A stretch of DNA of 64,000 nt, taken from contig JAFAEO010000071.1 in the NCBI GenBank assembly GCA_023423975.1, forward strand, positions 1 to 64,000. The letters run 5' to 3'. Made by a program: the position numbers and the translations under genes. The notes below the pieces were generated by a model, which did not search any database, had not been told where the DNA came from, and saw only the letters and a program-made list of their open reading frames with translations. Origin of the DNA: Pseudomonadota bacterium. GTDB lineage: Bacteria; Pseudomonadota; Gammaproteobacteria; Burkholderiales; Burkholderiaceae_B. Shown here one piece after another: positions 9,170-17,904 of this stretch (position 1 is the first letter of the stretch; each line of letters starts with the position of its first letter).

Positions 9170-10741
9170 TTGAATACAGAACCGGATTCTCACAAACCGT
9201 TGACGCAAATGCCGCAGTGGCACGCATACGTCAATGCAATCAACGCGGCACCGCGCGTGGCTCCTGCACCACGGATTATCGAGGCCGGCGGCATGCAGAT
9301 CGACCTGACGGCGCAAACCTATAGCGCTGATGTTCTTAACACCGCCACCGCGCTGCTCCAGGCACGCAACTTGACCGGCGCCCGGCAGGCGTTGTTTGAC
9401 GGCGAACCCGTCAACACCACAGAGAATCGCGCCGCCTGGCACACCCAGCTGCGCACCCCCCGCCCCGTCGAGGAAGTAGCTGAAGAACGCAAGCGCGCGC
9501 TGGAATTTGTTCGGCGCAGCGATAGCGAGCGACGCTGGCGTAATATTGTTCATATCGGCATTGGTGGCAGCGACTGGGGCGTGCGGCTGGTCGTGGGCGC
9601 CTTCGGCTATGCCAGCATGTGGCGCAATATCCGTTTTGTTGCCAATATCGACGGCCATGCGGTCGAAGGCGGGCTTGCCGGCCTGGACCCGCGCGAAACA
9701 CTCATCGTCGTAGCGACAAAATCGTTCAAAACGGCCGAAACCCTGGAAAATGCCAAGCGGGCTATCGAATGGATGCAGGCGGCAGGCATTGCCAAGCCGC
9801 TGAACCAGGTGATTGCCGTGACGGCCAACCCGCAGGCGGCTCAGGCATGGGGTCTGCAGCAAAGCCAAATATTCCAGTTCTGGGACTGGGTGGGAGGCCG
9901 TTTTTCCATCTGGTCGGCCGTGGGTGTCGCTGCGGGCCTGGCGGTGGGGCCCGATGTGGTTGCCGGACTGCAAAGCGGCGCCAAGGCCATGGACGACCAT
10001 TTCCTGACCGCGCCCATCGAAGAGAATGCGCCGGTGCAACTGGCCATGGCCGGCATTGCCAACCGCAGTATCCTGGATTACGGCTCACTGAATATCTCGG
10101 CTTATGACTCCCGGCTGGCCAACCTGATTCCCTATATCCAGCAGCTGGAAATGGAGTCGCTGGGCAAATCGGTCGATATCAACGGACAACCCATCACTGT
10201 GCCTACGGGGCCGGCGGTGTGGGGGATGCCGGGAACCGATGCGCAGCATACGTTTTTCCAGTGGCTGCACCAGGGCAGTGATGGCGCGCCGGTCGATTTC
10301 ATCGCCTGCCAGCACGAGGATCATGCCTGGAAAGAACACCACATCCAGTTGCTTGCTCATTGTCTGGCCCAGCGCGAAGCGCTGATGAACGGCAAAACAT
10401 ATGAACAGGCCATGCAGGAAAGCATGGCGGCCGGGATGTCGGAAACCGACGCCCGTGAGCTGGCGAAACACAAGGTCCACCCCGGCGGTCGTCCCTCCAA
10501 CCTGATTATGATGCCCAGCCTGACGCCCTTTTCACTGGGTGCCCTGCTGGCCCTGTATGAACACAAGGTATTCGTCCAGGGCCTGGTGTGGGGCCTGAAC
10601 CCGTTCGATCAATGGGGCGTGGAATACGGCAAGGTGCTGGCAACCGACATTACCGCTGAATTGAAGGGTGCTCCGGCACACACTTCGCACGACGCCTCTA
10701 CGCGATACTGGATTGAACGCATTCGCTCGCAAATGGAATGA
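9170..10741 (+). CDS. pgi: Glucose-6-phosphate isomerase
   Basis: The 523-residue product interconverts glucose-6-P and fructose-6-P, linking glycolysis/gluconeogenesis with nucleotide-sugar supply. Family signatures are present: IGIGGSDWGVRLV, GGRFSIWSAVG, PGTDAQHTFFQWLHQG, HPGGRPSNLI and FDQWGVEYGKVLA. The start is a TTG at 9170 after an AGGAAC ribosome-binding site. An in-frame stop at 9146-9148 excludes anything further upstream, and no earlier in-frame ATG exists. The stop overlaps the ATG of the following glycosyltransferase gene by four bases. Placement in the polysaccharide locus suggests it feeds UDP-glucose/galactose formation together with galE. Confidence 0.96.
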   Translation: MNTEPDSHKPLTQMPQWHAYVNAINAAPRVAPAPRIIEAGGMQIDLTAQTYSADVLNTATALLQARNLTGARQALFDGEPVNTTENRAAWHTQLRTPRPVEEVAEERKRALEFVRRSDSERRWRNIVHIGIGGSDWGVRLVVGAFGYASMWRNIRFVANIDGHAVEGGLAGLDPRETLIVVATKSFKTAETLENAKRAIEWMQAAGIAKPLNQVIAVTANPQAAQAWGLQQSQIFQFWDWVGGRFSIWSAVGVAAGLAVGPDVVAGLQSGAKAMDDHFLTAPIEENAPVQLAMAGIANRSILDYGSLNISAYDSRLANLIPYIQQLEMESLGKSVDINGQPITVPTGPAVWGMPGTDAQHTFFQWLHQGSDGAPVDFIACQHEDHAWKEHHIQLLAHCLAQREALMNGKTYEQAMQESMAAGMSETDARELAKHKVHPGGRPSNLIMMPSLTPFSLGALLALYEHKVFVQGLVWGLNPFDQWGVEYGKVLATDITAELKGAPAHTSHDASTRYWIERIRSQME

Positions 10742-11847
10742 AAATTCTTTTCACCAATTTCCATAAGCGCAACGGCGGCGGGCACGTAACTTATATTCTG
10801 AACCTGCTGCGGCAGTTTGCCGACCATGACTGCTGGCTGGCCACGCCCGACACCAGCAGGCTGTTTCGCTATGCCCGCGCGCTGAACGGCGTCACGGTCA
10901 GGCCACAGGCCTTCAATTCCCGTATCGGCAAGATAATTCCAGAAGTACGCCAGTTGCGGCAATTGATCCGGCAGGAGCAATTTGACATTATCCATGTCAA
11001 CGCCTCTGCAGATCACCGGCACGTGATGCTGGCCTGCCTGGGATTGCCGCGACGACAACGCCCGCGCATTGTCTTTACCAAGCACAACGACCATTCGGTG
11101 CACACGCTCGGACACCGACTGCGCGCCTGGCTGGCCACGGATGCAGTCATTGCCGTCAGCCACTACGTCGCAGGATTATTCACCGACAGCGCCTACGCAT
11201 GCTTTCCGATACACGTGATTCATCACGGCATTGACGTACTGCATTTTGCACCAGCCACCCGCGCCGAACGAAGCGTGGCGCGCCAAAGCCTGCTGGGCAC
11301 AGATGATCCGCAACTGATCGTCTTTGGCAGCACCGGCGGCACCGATTTTGAAAAAGGCTGGCTGGAACTGGTGTATGCAGTGGCGGGGCTGCCCGACGCA
11401 TTACGCAGGCGTTGCCGTATTGTGGTGGCCGGCGACCCGCCGCCGGACGATATTATCCAGAGTATCAACGGGCTGCAAATGCAGGACCAGGTGATCTTTC
11501 CGGGGTTGCTGGATGATACGCGCCCGGTACTGGCTGCCAGTGACTTGGGATTTGTCTTGTCGCACCGGGAAGCCCTGTCTTACGCTGCGCGTGAAAGCAT
11601 GGCCTGCGGGCTGCCAACCATCGTGAGTGACGCGGGTGGCCTGCCCGAAAACCTGGAGCATGGCGTGTCGGGCTGGGTAACGCCAACCCAGGACGTCACC
11701 GCATTGCGCGCCCTGCTTGCGCAGATTCTGCCCGATGCGGCAACCCTGGCAACGGTGGCCCAGCATACGCGGCAACACGCCGAAGCCTTGTTCAATCTGT
11801 CGGTCTTCGCCAACAGCACCATGAACGTATACAAAGGCATACGATAG
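10738..11847 (+). CDS. Glycosyltransferase, GT4 family
   Basis: The 369-residue GT-B enzyme starts with KILFTNFHKRNGGGHVTYIL, whose glycine-rich loop is typical of GT4. Its C-terminal donor site is REALSYAARESMACGLPTIV followed by SDAGGLPENLEHGVSGWV, including the E-x7-E pattern. It overlaps the pgi stop by ATGA, so translation is probably coupled. It resembles LPS core or O-chain transferases in which an inverted repeat of glucose or heptose is extended, but no specific substrate can be named. Confidence 0.88.
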   Translation: MKILFTNFHKRNGGGHVTYILNLLRQFADHDCWLATPDTSRLFRYARALNGVTVRPQAFNSRIGKIIPEVRQLRQLIRQEQFDIIHVNASADHRHVMLACLGLPRRQRPRIVFTKHNDHSVHTLGHRLRAWLATDAVIAVSHYVAGLFTDSAYACFPIHVIHHGIDVLHFAPATRAERSVARQSLLGTDDPQLIVFGSTGGTDFEKGWLELVYAVAGLPDALRRRCRIVVAGDPPPDDIIQSINGLQMQDQVIFPGLLDDTRPVLAASDLGFVLSHREALSYAARESMACGLPTIVSDAGGLPENLEHGVSGWVTPTQDVTALRALLAQILPDAATLATVAQHTRQHAEALFNLSVFANSTMNVYKGIR

Positions 11848-12038
11848 ATATGTTCCCTGGCTGAAGCGCGAGACGCGGTCTGTCGCGCCGCCTCACCCTG
11901 TTTGCGCTAGTTCGCCTGCGCGATTGAATTTGCGCTGCATAATTTGCACGATTTCACCCGCGTGATTGCATTTGAGCTACTTCGTTTAAGCCAGCCACCG
12001 CATAGGCCCACTCTTTTAGCGAGCCGCCCAGCCTGCCG

Positions 12039-13073
12039 CTATTGCTGTTCGCTGTCGTCGCTCCGATAGCCCTCTGGGTTGTTTTTTTGCCAACGCCAGC
12101 TATCGGACATCATCAACGACAGTCCGCGTCTGGCTGTCCAGCCCAGTTCCCGGCTTGCCTTCTCGGGATTGGACCAACACTCGGCAATATCGCCTTCGCG
12201 CCGGGGCGACAACGTGTACGGAATGGACACTGCCGTCGCCTCTTCAAATGCCTTGACAATATCCAGCACGGAATACCCTTTGCCCGTACCCAGATTCCAG
12301 ATATGGGCGCCGGTTTTGTCCTGAATGAAATTCAAGGCAGCCAGGTGACCTTGAGCCAGGTCCACCACATGGATATAGTCACGCACACCGGTACCATCGG
12401 GGGTTGGGTAGTCACTGCCGAATATGGCCAGTTTTTCCAGCTTCCCGACCGCCACCTGGGTAATGTAAGGCAACAAATTGTTGGGGATGCCGTTGGGATC
12501 TTCGCCGATATACCCGGATTCATGCGCACCGGCGGGATTAAAGTAGCGCAGAATCGCCACCGACCACTGCGGGTCGGACTTTGCCAGATCCTGCAGGATG
12601 CGCTCGACCATCAATTTGGAGCTGCCATAGGGATTGGTGGGATTACCCACTGGGCAGGTCTCGGCAATCGGCATGCTCTCGGGCTCGCCATAGACGGTCG
12701 CTGAAGAGCTGAAAACGATGCGACGGACCCCGGCATCGGCCATGGCTTCGGTCAGCGTGATGGTCCCGCCCACATTATTATCGTAGTAGCGCAATGGCTG
12801 CCGGACACTTTCACCCACGGCTTTCAGGCCGGCAAAATGCACCACCGCATCAATCTTGTGCGCACAGAACAGCTCGTCCAGCACAGGCCGGTCGCGAATA
12901 TCGCCTTCAATAAAGATAACAGACTTTCCGGTGATTTTTTCTACCCGGTTCAGCGAGGTGACCGAGCTGTTAGACAGATTGTCCAGTACGACAATCTCAT
13001 GTCCTGCATTCAGTAACTCGACAACGGTGTGTGAGCCAATAAACCCGGCTCCGCCGGTAATCAGAAGTTTCAT
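12039..13073 (-). CDS. galE: UDP-glucose 4-epimerase
   Basis: The 344-residue cytoplasmic short-chain dehydrogenase-type enzyme interconverts UDP-glucose and UDP-galactose with bound NAD+. The NAD loop GGAGFIGSHT is at residues 7-16; VFSSSATVYG supplies the catalytic Ser, and the YGSSKLMVE segment provides the Tyr-x3-Lys pair. The 338-residue size usual for the family is slightly exceeded by a polar C-terminal tail. It lies convergent to the pgi-glycosyltransferase pair at the edge of the polysaccharide locus. Confidence 0.95.
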   Translation of the reverse strand: MKLLITGGAGFIGSHTVVELLNAGHEIVVLDNLSNSSVTSLNRVEKITGKSVIFIEGDIRDRPVLDELFCAHKIDAVVHFAGLKAVGESVRQPLRYYDNNVGGTITLTEAMADAGVRRIVFSSSATVYGEPESMPIAETCPVGNPTNPYGSSKLMVERILQDLAKSDPQWSVAILRYFNPAGAHESGYIGEDPNGIPNNLLPYITQVAVGKLEKLAIFGSDYPTPDGTGVRDYIHVVDLAQGHLAALNFIQDKTGAHIWNLGTGKGYSVLDIVKAFEEATAVSIPYTLSPRREGDIAECWSNPEKASRELGWTARRGLSLMMSDSWRWQKNNPEGYRSDDSEQQ

Positions 13074-13431
13074 GCCAGGATTCCCACTATGCAGATTCAG
13101 ATCGGAGTGATATAGACGGGATTATAGTGCAATGGATGGCGCAAAACCGGTGGGGGCAACTGACTGAAAAAGCAGGATGGCGGAATAATTGACAGGAAAA
13201 CGACAAACCGGACAGGCCTACCTGCGCAGCCCGTCTCCGGTAGCGCATCCGCTTGTACCCACGGCGCCAGACAATGTCTGACGCTTTCGCAGCGTCGTTA
13301 ATAAAGCGACAAAACACCAACCTGATCCCTTACGGCATCCATGACCATGTTGCTCGGGGCAAAAAAAGAGCGCAGTCCTCGAAGAAAGACTACGCTCTTT
13401 TGCAAACTACCCGGAAATGATCTAGCTCCGA
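13074..13431. other. Intergenic region between lipA and galE
   Basis: It holds the upstream region of galE and, at its right end, the lipA terminator listed separately. No convincing gene is visible on either strand; the open frames present have no recognisable protein character. Confidence 0.5.
13361..13401 (-). terminator. Rho-independent terminator of lipA
   Basis: The arms AAAAGAGCGCAGTC (13364-13377) and GACTACGCTCTTTT (13388-13401) pair over 14 positions with one mismatch around a 10-base loop. On the minus strand the hairpin is followed by a run of T residues (the A-run at 13361-13367). It begins about 30 bases after the lipA stop codon. Confidence 0.85.
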
Positions 13432-14412
13432 TCAGAAGCCGGCCGCGTGCGCCTGCTCGTCGGCATGGTAGGAAGAGCGCACCATGGCGCCGACGGCAGC
13501 GTGGGTAAAGCCCATTTTGTAGGCCTCTTCTTCGAACATTTTGAAGGTATCGGGATGGACGTAACGCAGCACGGGCAGATGATGTTCTGAGGGTTGCAGA
13601 TACTGGCCAATGGTCAACATATCAATATCATGATCGCGCATGTCGCGCATCACCTGCAGGATTTCCTCGTCCGTTTCGCCCAGCCCCACCATCAGGCCCG
13701 ATTTAGTGGGCACGTTCGGATAGCGTTGTTTACAGTCGCGCAACAGTTTGAGCGAGTGCATATAGTCAGCACCGGGACGAGACTGTTTATACAGACGAGG
13801 AACGGTTTCCAGATTATGGTTCATAACATCGGGCAGGCCATTGCCGAAAATGTCCAGCGCCTTGTCCAGGCGACCCCGAAAATCGGGAACCAGCACTTCA
13901 ATCTGGGTTTTGGGGGAACGGCTGCGCGTCTCGTTGATGCATTCCACAAAATGCGCCGCACCGCCATCGCGCAGGTCATCGCGATCCACGGAGGTAATAA
14001 CGACGTAATTCAGGCGCATGGCCGCAATCGATTTGGCCAGATTGGACGGTTCATTAACATCCAATGGGTCGGGCCTGCCATGGCCCACATCACAGAACGG
14101 GCAGCGACGCGTACATTTGTCGCCCATGATCATGAAGGTCGCAGTACCCTTGCCAAAACACTCGCCGATATTGGGGCAGGAGGCTTCCTCACAGACCGTA
14201 AACAGATTGTGCTCGCGCAGGATTTTCTTGATGTCGTTAAAGCGCGAATTGGGCGCCGCCGCCTTGACGCGAATCCACTCGGGCTTTTTCAGCCGTTCAA
14301 CCGGAATAATCTTGATAGGAATTCGCGACGTTTTATCGAAGGATTTCTGTTTTTTGGTCGCGTCGTACTGTTCGTCTTTGACGGTTGGCGTTGCTACTGT
14401 GTTTGTATTCAT
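13432..14412 (-). CDS. lipA: Lipoyl synthase (radical SAM)
   Basis: The 326-residue enzyme inserts two sulfurs into protein-bound octanoyl chains to form lipoate. The auxiliary 4Fe-4S cluster ligands are Cys74, Cys79 and Cys85 (C-x4-C-x5-C), and the radical-SAM cluster ligands Cys100, Cys104 and Cys107 (C-x3-C-x2-C). The RSSYHA motif near the C-terminus supplies the conserved serine ligand of the auxiliary cluster. It works after LipB, which is encoded about 300 bases upstream on the same strand. A strong terminator follows. Confidence 0.97.
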   Translation of the reverse strand: MNTNTVATPTVKDEQYDATKKQKSFDKTSRIPIKIIPVERLKKPEWIRVKAAAPNSRFNDIKKILREHNLFTVCEEASCPNIGECFGKGTATFMIMGDKCTRRCPFCDVGHGRPDPLDVNEPSNLAKSIAAMRLNYVVITSVDRDDLRDGGAAHFVECINETRSRSPKTQIEVLVPDFRGRLDKALDIFGNGLPDVMNHNLETVPRLYKQSRPGADYMHSLKLLRDCKQRYPNVPTKSGLMVGLGETDEEILQVMRDMRDHDIDMLTIGQYLQPSEHHLPVLRYVHPDTFKMFEEEAYKMGFTHAAVGAMVRSSYHADEQAHAAGF

Positions 14413-14713
14413 AGTGAAGTCACGGCCCTTATGGGAATGGACGTTACGGCAATAAGGCAGGTGTATTTGCTGACGGCGGTTTATGAAAACCGCGTGAATT
14501 TCAGCTTATTTTAACGCTTAATAGGGGCTTATCCGCAAAAACCCTAAGCGCGCCATAAGTTTAGGCGGCGCCAGTGCCCATGGACAACGCAGGTGAGCAC
14601 CGATGCTCCGGATGGGCAACCCGATGGACGGGACAGATTCTGCACGGATCAGGCTTCATTTCTGGCTACGTTGTCGCCTTATCGCCTACTCATGCCGGCC
14701 ACAACGGCCCACA
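14413..14713. other. Spacer between lipB and lipA
   Basis: About 300 bases without a convincing gene. It contains the lipA leader. I see no clear promoter or riboswitch. The spacing suggests that lipA can be transcribed separately from the lipB-containing operon. Confidence 0.45.
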
Positions 14714-15343
14714 TCAGGAAAACCGGGGCAACAGCCGCTCAAGCACGCGCATGCCAACTTCCTGCACAGTAGTAATGACACCCATGGTTTTCAGATCTAC
14801 GGTTTGCAAACCCGCGTAGCCACAGGGGTTAATGCCGGCAAAGGGCTGCAGGTCCATATCCACATTCAGGGCCAGACCATGATAGGCGCAGCCCTGGCTG
14901 ATTTTCACGCCAAGCGCCGCGATTTTGGCCAGACTGCCGTCCTGCAACGGCACATAGACGCCAGGCGCTCCGGCCTTGCGACAGGCCTGCTGCAGGCCGA
15001 AACTAGCCAGGGTATCGAGCACGACATCCTCGATCAGCGCCACGTATTCCTTGACGTAAATGCCCTGGCGACGCAAATCGACCAGCGGATAGACAACCAG
15101 TTGCCCCGGGCCGTGGTAGGTAACCTGTCCACCACGATTGCACTGGACTACCTCGATCGCCCCGGTATTGAGCAAATGCTCCGGCTTGCCGGCCTGTCCC
15201 AGTGTATAGACCGGACAGTGCTCTACCAGCCAGATTTCGTCTGGCGTCTCTTTGTGGCGAGCTTCAGTAAACGACTTCATGGCCTGCCATACCGGCGCGT
15301 AGGGCGCAGGCCCGTCCAGATGGCGTACCTGTACTTGCATCAC
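14714..15343 (-). CDS. lipB: Octanoyltransferase (lipoyl/octanoyl-ACP:protein transferase)
   Basis: The 209-residue enzyme moves octanoate from acyl carrier protein to lipoyl domains of the 2-oxoacid dehydrogenases and the glycine cleavage system, before LipA adds sulfur. Visible motifs are NRGGQVTYHGPGQLVVYPL, the catalytic Lys in LGVKIS and the catalytic Cys in NPCGY. The start is GTG or the ATG directly after it; the GTG at 15343 overlaps the end of ybeD by four bases, which indicates coupled translation in the dat-ybeD-lipB operon. Confidence 0.95.
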   Translation of the reverse strand: MMQVQVRHLDGPAPYAPVWQAMKSFTEARHKETPDEIWLVEHCPVYTLGQAGKPEHLLNTGAIEVVQCNRGGQVTYHGPGQLVVYPLVDLRRQGIYVKEYVALIEDVVLDTLASFGLQQACRKAGAPGVYVPLQDGSLAKIAALGVKISQGCAYHGLALNVDMDLQPFAGINPCGYAGLQTVDLKTMGVITTVQEVGMRVLERLLPRFS

Positions 15344-15618
15344 AAAACGATTTTGACCAGCGCGTGTCCGTGCAGCGCACGATACAGATTATCAAGCTGC
15401 TCTCGGGAGGTGGCGCGCACAGTGAATGTCAGGCCGATGTAGTTGCCCTTGCTGCTTGGACGCATTTCCACCGTAGCCGGATCAAACTGCGGATCGAATT
15501 GCAACACGACGTCGGTCAGCAGTTGGGCCAGCTCGGGATGCTGAACCCCCATGACCTTGATCGGAAAATCACTGGGATATTCAATCAGCGACTGCTCTGG
15601 CGGGATGTCTTTCATCAT
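15340..15618 (-). CDS. ybeD: YbeD/DUF493 family protein
   Basis: A small conserved protein of 92 residues with an ACT-like ferredoxin fold in the family. Features include IEYPSDFPIKVMG near the N-terminus and the SSKGNYIGLTFTVRATSREQ strand-helix segment. The gene is commonly found directly before lipB in proteobacteria and overlaps both neighbours here (four bases each side). Its role is not firmly known; the position suggests a regulatory link to lipoylation. Confidence 0.9.
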   Translation of the reverse strand: MMKDIPPEQSLIEYPSDFPIKVMGVQHPELAQLLTDVVLQFDPQFDPATVEMRPSSKGNYIGLTFTVRATSREQLDNLYRALHGHALVKIVL

Positions 15619-16484
15619 AGTCGGGAGATTTCCTTGTCATATTCAGCCCTTAACTTCCTGTATATGTGGCCGGGTTGACCATTGCCAACCGGTGCGCCGT
15701 CCAGCTCCAGCACCGGCAGCACTTCCTTGGTGGCCGATGTAACCAGAATCTCATCGGCGGCAAAGACTTCTGCACGGGTAATGTTGCGGGCCTCAAACGG
15801 CACTCCGGCTCGCTCGGCCAGGGTTGCCAGCAGACCGTAGCGGATGCCTTCGAGAATCAGGTGGTTTTTGACGGGCGCCAGCAAGGTTCCCTCTTTGACC
15901 ACCCACATATTGCTCAGGGAGCCTTCAGTCAGGAGATCATCGCGAAACTGGATAACCTCATCCACACCGCGCTCGGCGGCCATCTGGCGCGCCAGAACAT
16001 TGCCCAGCAACGACACCGATTTGATATCGCAGTGCAGCCAGCGTTCGTCCGGGCCCGAGATCACGCGAATGCCACGCTCGCGCTGCTCTGGCGTTGGCCG
16101 GATAAAGGGACCGCTGGAGCAGAAAATGGTGGGTGCCACCGGCGGCACGGGAAATACATGCTCGCGTTTGGCAACGCCACGCGTAACCTGCAGATAGATA
16201 AAGGAATCGTCGGTGTTGGCGCGATCAATCATGTCCTGCATGAGGCCCGCCCAGAACTGCGCCGTTTTGCCGGTAGCCAGGCTGATGGCGTTCAGGCTGC
16301 GCTCCAGGCGCTGCACATGCTCGTTCAGCCGGAACGGCTTGCGGTTGTAGGCCGGCACCACTTCATAGACACCATCCCCAAAAATGAATCCGCGATCGAA
16401 TACCGAAATCTTTGCCTCGTCGGCCCGTACATACTCACCGTTAAGATAAACGATGCTGTCGCTGTCTATACCCTGTATCACCAC
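15615..16484 (-). CDS. dat: D-amino acid aminotransferase (class IV PLP enzyme)
   Basis: The 289-residue protein belongs to fold-type IV aminotransferases, which interconvert D-alanine and D-glutamate for cell-wall synthesis. The N-terminal YLNGEYV and DRGFIFGDGVYEVVPAYN are typical of D-alanine aminotransferase. The PLP lysine is in the CDIKSVSLLGN segment, and the phosphate-binding SATKEVLPV loop is near the C-terminus. It lies between dacC and the ybeD-lipB pair on the same strand, so peptidoglycan precursor supply and remodelling are grouped. A branched-chain aminotransferase is the alternative, but the motif set fits the D-specific enzymes better. Confidence 0.88.
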   Translation of the reverse strand: MVIQGIDSDSIVYLNGEYVRADEAKISVFDRGFIFGDGVYEVVPAYNRKPFRLNEHVQRLERSLNAISLATGKTAQFWAGLMQDMIDRANTDDSFIYLQVTRGVAKREHVFPVPPVAPTIFCSSGPFIRPTPEQRERGIRVISGPDERWLHCDIKSVSLLGNVLARQMAAERGVDEVIQFRDDLLTEGSLSNMWVVKEGTLLAPVKNHLILEGIRYGLLATLAERAGVPFEARNITRAEVFAADEILVTSATKEVLPVLELDGAPVGNGQPGHIYRKLRAEYDKEISRL

Positions 16485-16499
16485 ATTCTGCCCGAAAGA

Positions 16500-17819
16500 T
16501 TAGCTATTGAAACTGCTCAGTACCTTGTCCCACATGCGTCCGAAGAAGCCAGCCTGCGGTACATCTTCAAGAACGTTGAGTGATTCCTGCTTGAGTACTT
16601 TGCCATTGAGCACAAACTGGACATTGCCTACTGTCTGGCCCTTGGCCAGCGGCGCAACCAGCTTGCCGTTGATCTGAGTAATGGTCTGGACCTTGTCTTC
16701 CATGCCACGCGGTACGGTCACGCTAACACCATCGGCGGCGCCCAGCTTGACCTCTTTCACAGTGCCTTCCCAAACGCGCGGGCTGATGAGCGGCGCATCA
16801 GCCGCCGCCACCTGTTTGGCGGTAAAGTTCTGATAGCCCCAGTCCAGCAGGTTCTGACTGACCTGTTCGCGTTCGCGCACAGTTGCCGCACCAACGACAA
16901 CTGAAATAAGGCGACGATCATCGCGCTTGGCTGCTGCGATCAGGCAATAGCCGGCATCTTCCGTATGCCCGGTTTTGAGGCCATCCACGCCGATATTGCG
17001 GGACAGCAGGCCATTGCGGTTGTGCTGGCGAATTTTGTTGTAGGTAAACTCAGGCTGGCTGAAATAGTGATAATACTTGGGATGATCCTTGATCACGTGC
17101 TGCGCCAGCACCGACAGGTCGCGCACTGTCGTGTAGTGTTCCGGTGCCGGCAGGCCGGTCGGATCCGTAAAGTGGGTGTTGGTCATACCGAACAGCGCCG
17201 CTTCCTTGTTCATCTGGTTCACGAATACATCTTCGCTGCCGGCCACGACTTCGGCCAGTTGAATGGTGGCGTCGTTGCCGGACTGCACAATCATGCCCTT
17301 GATCAGGTCATCGACAGTCACCTGTGTATTGACCCGGATAAACATGCGCGAACCACCGGTGCGCCAGGCTTTTTCCGATACGGTCACTTCCTGTTCAGGC
17401 CGGATGCGGTTTTCGTCAAGTGCCGAGAAGACCAGGCTGGCAGTCATCAGCTTGGTCAGTGAAGCAGGCGAGACTTTCAGGTCCGGTTCCTGGTTGCCGA
17501 TAATCTGGCCCGACGTGGCATCAATCAGAAACCATGCCTTGACATTGGTTTGCGGCGGCGTCATACCGGCCACATCTGTGAGCACCGGCGTACTGGCGTT
17601 GGTTACCGGCACGCTGGAGCGTGATTCCGGCTTGGGTGGTGTCGTAGGAGCAGGCTGCGCAGCGGATCCGGTTTGCGCACTGGTTTGCGTCGTATCCGAA
17701 CCTGTGGCTGTCTGCGTGCTGCCCGAAGGCGTGCTGTTGTTGGTTTTATTGAAGAAGACATAAGCACCGCCTGCGACCAGGACGATGATCAGGATTAGAA
17801 CAATACGACGTAGGAACAT
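16500..17819 (-). CDS. D-alanyl-D-alanine carboxypeptidase, PBP5/6 type
   Basis: The 439-residue penicillin-binding protein trims the terminal D-Ala from peptidoglycan pentapeptides. Active-site motifs are complete: S120-x-x-K123, S180-G-N and K282-T-G. The C-terminal PBP5-type beta domain (about 345-425) follows, ending in FFGRMWDKVLSSF, an amphipathic helix like the membrane anchor of this family. The N-terminus is unusual: a hydrophobic helix (5-23) without an obvious signal-peptidase site is followed by a Ser/Thr/Pro/Gln-rich linker of about 50 residues. The protein may therefore keep an N-terminal anchor as well. It begins the operon that runs through dat, ybeD and lipB. Confidence 0.93.
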   Translation of the reverse strand: MFLRRIVLILIIVLVAGGAYVFFNKTNNSTPSGSTQTATGSDTTQTSAQTGSAAQPAPTTPPKPESRSSVPVTNASTPVLTDVAGMTPPQTNVKAWFLIDATSGQIIGNQEPDLKVSPASLTKLMTASLVFSALDENRIRPEQEVTVSEKAWRTGGSRMFIRVNTQVTVDDLIKGMIVQSGNDATIQLAEVVAGSEDVFVNQMNKEAALFGMTNTHFTDPTGLPAPEHYTTVRDLSVLAQHVIKDHPKYYHYFSQPEFTYNKIRQHNRNGLLSRNIGVDGLKTGHTEDAGYCLIAAAKRDDRRLISVVVGAATVREREQVSQNLLDWGYQNFTAKQVAAADAPLISPRVWEGTVKEVKLGAADGVSVTVPRGMEDKVQTITQINGKLVAPLAKGQTVGNVQFVLNGKVLKQESLNVLEDVPQAGFFGRMWDKVLSSFNS

Positions 17820-17904
17820 GGAAACGGATCCGGATAGAAGAAAGGATTTGAGAAGTGAGGGGCGTGCCAGTTAGGAATTATAAGCGCTTGCAGAACAAAA
17901 AGCG

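Noticed and set aside
9122..10039. A 305-codon minus-strand frame over pgi
   Set aside because: Shadow of pgi in a G+C-rich coding region; the plus-strand protein has all isomerase signatures.
11848..12038. Imperfect direct repeats (TTTGCGCT...CGCGATTG-like) after the plus-strand GT4 gene
   Set aside because: Units vary in length (about 28 and 42 bases) and match poorly; no hairpin or gene is supported.
13594..14514. A 306-codon plus-strand frame over lipA
   Set aside because: Antisense to lipA, whose cysteine motifs and terminator fix the real strand.
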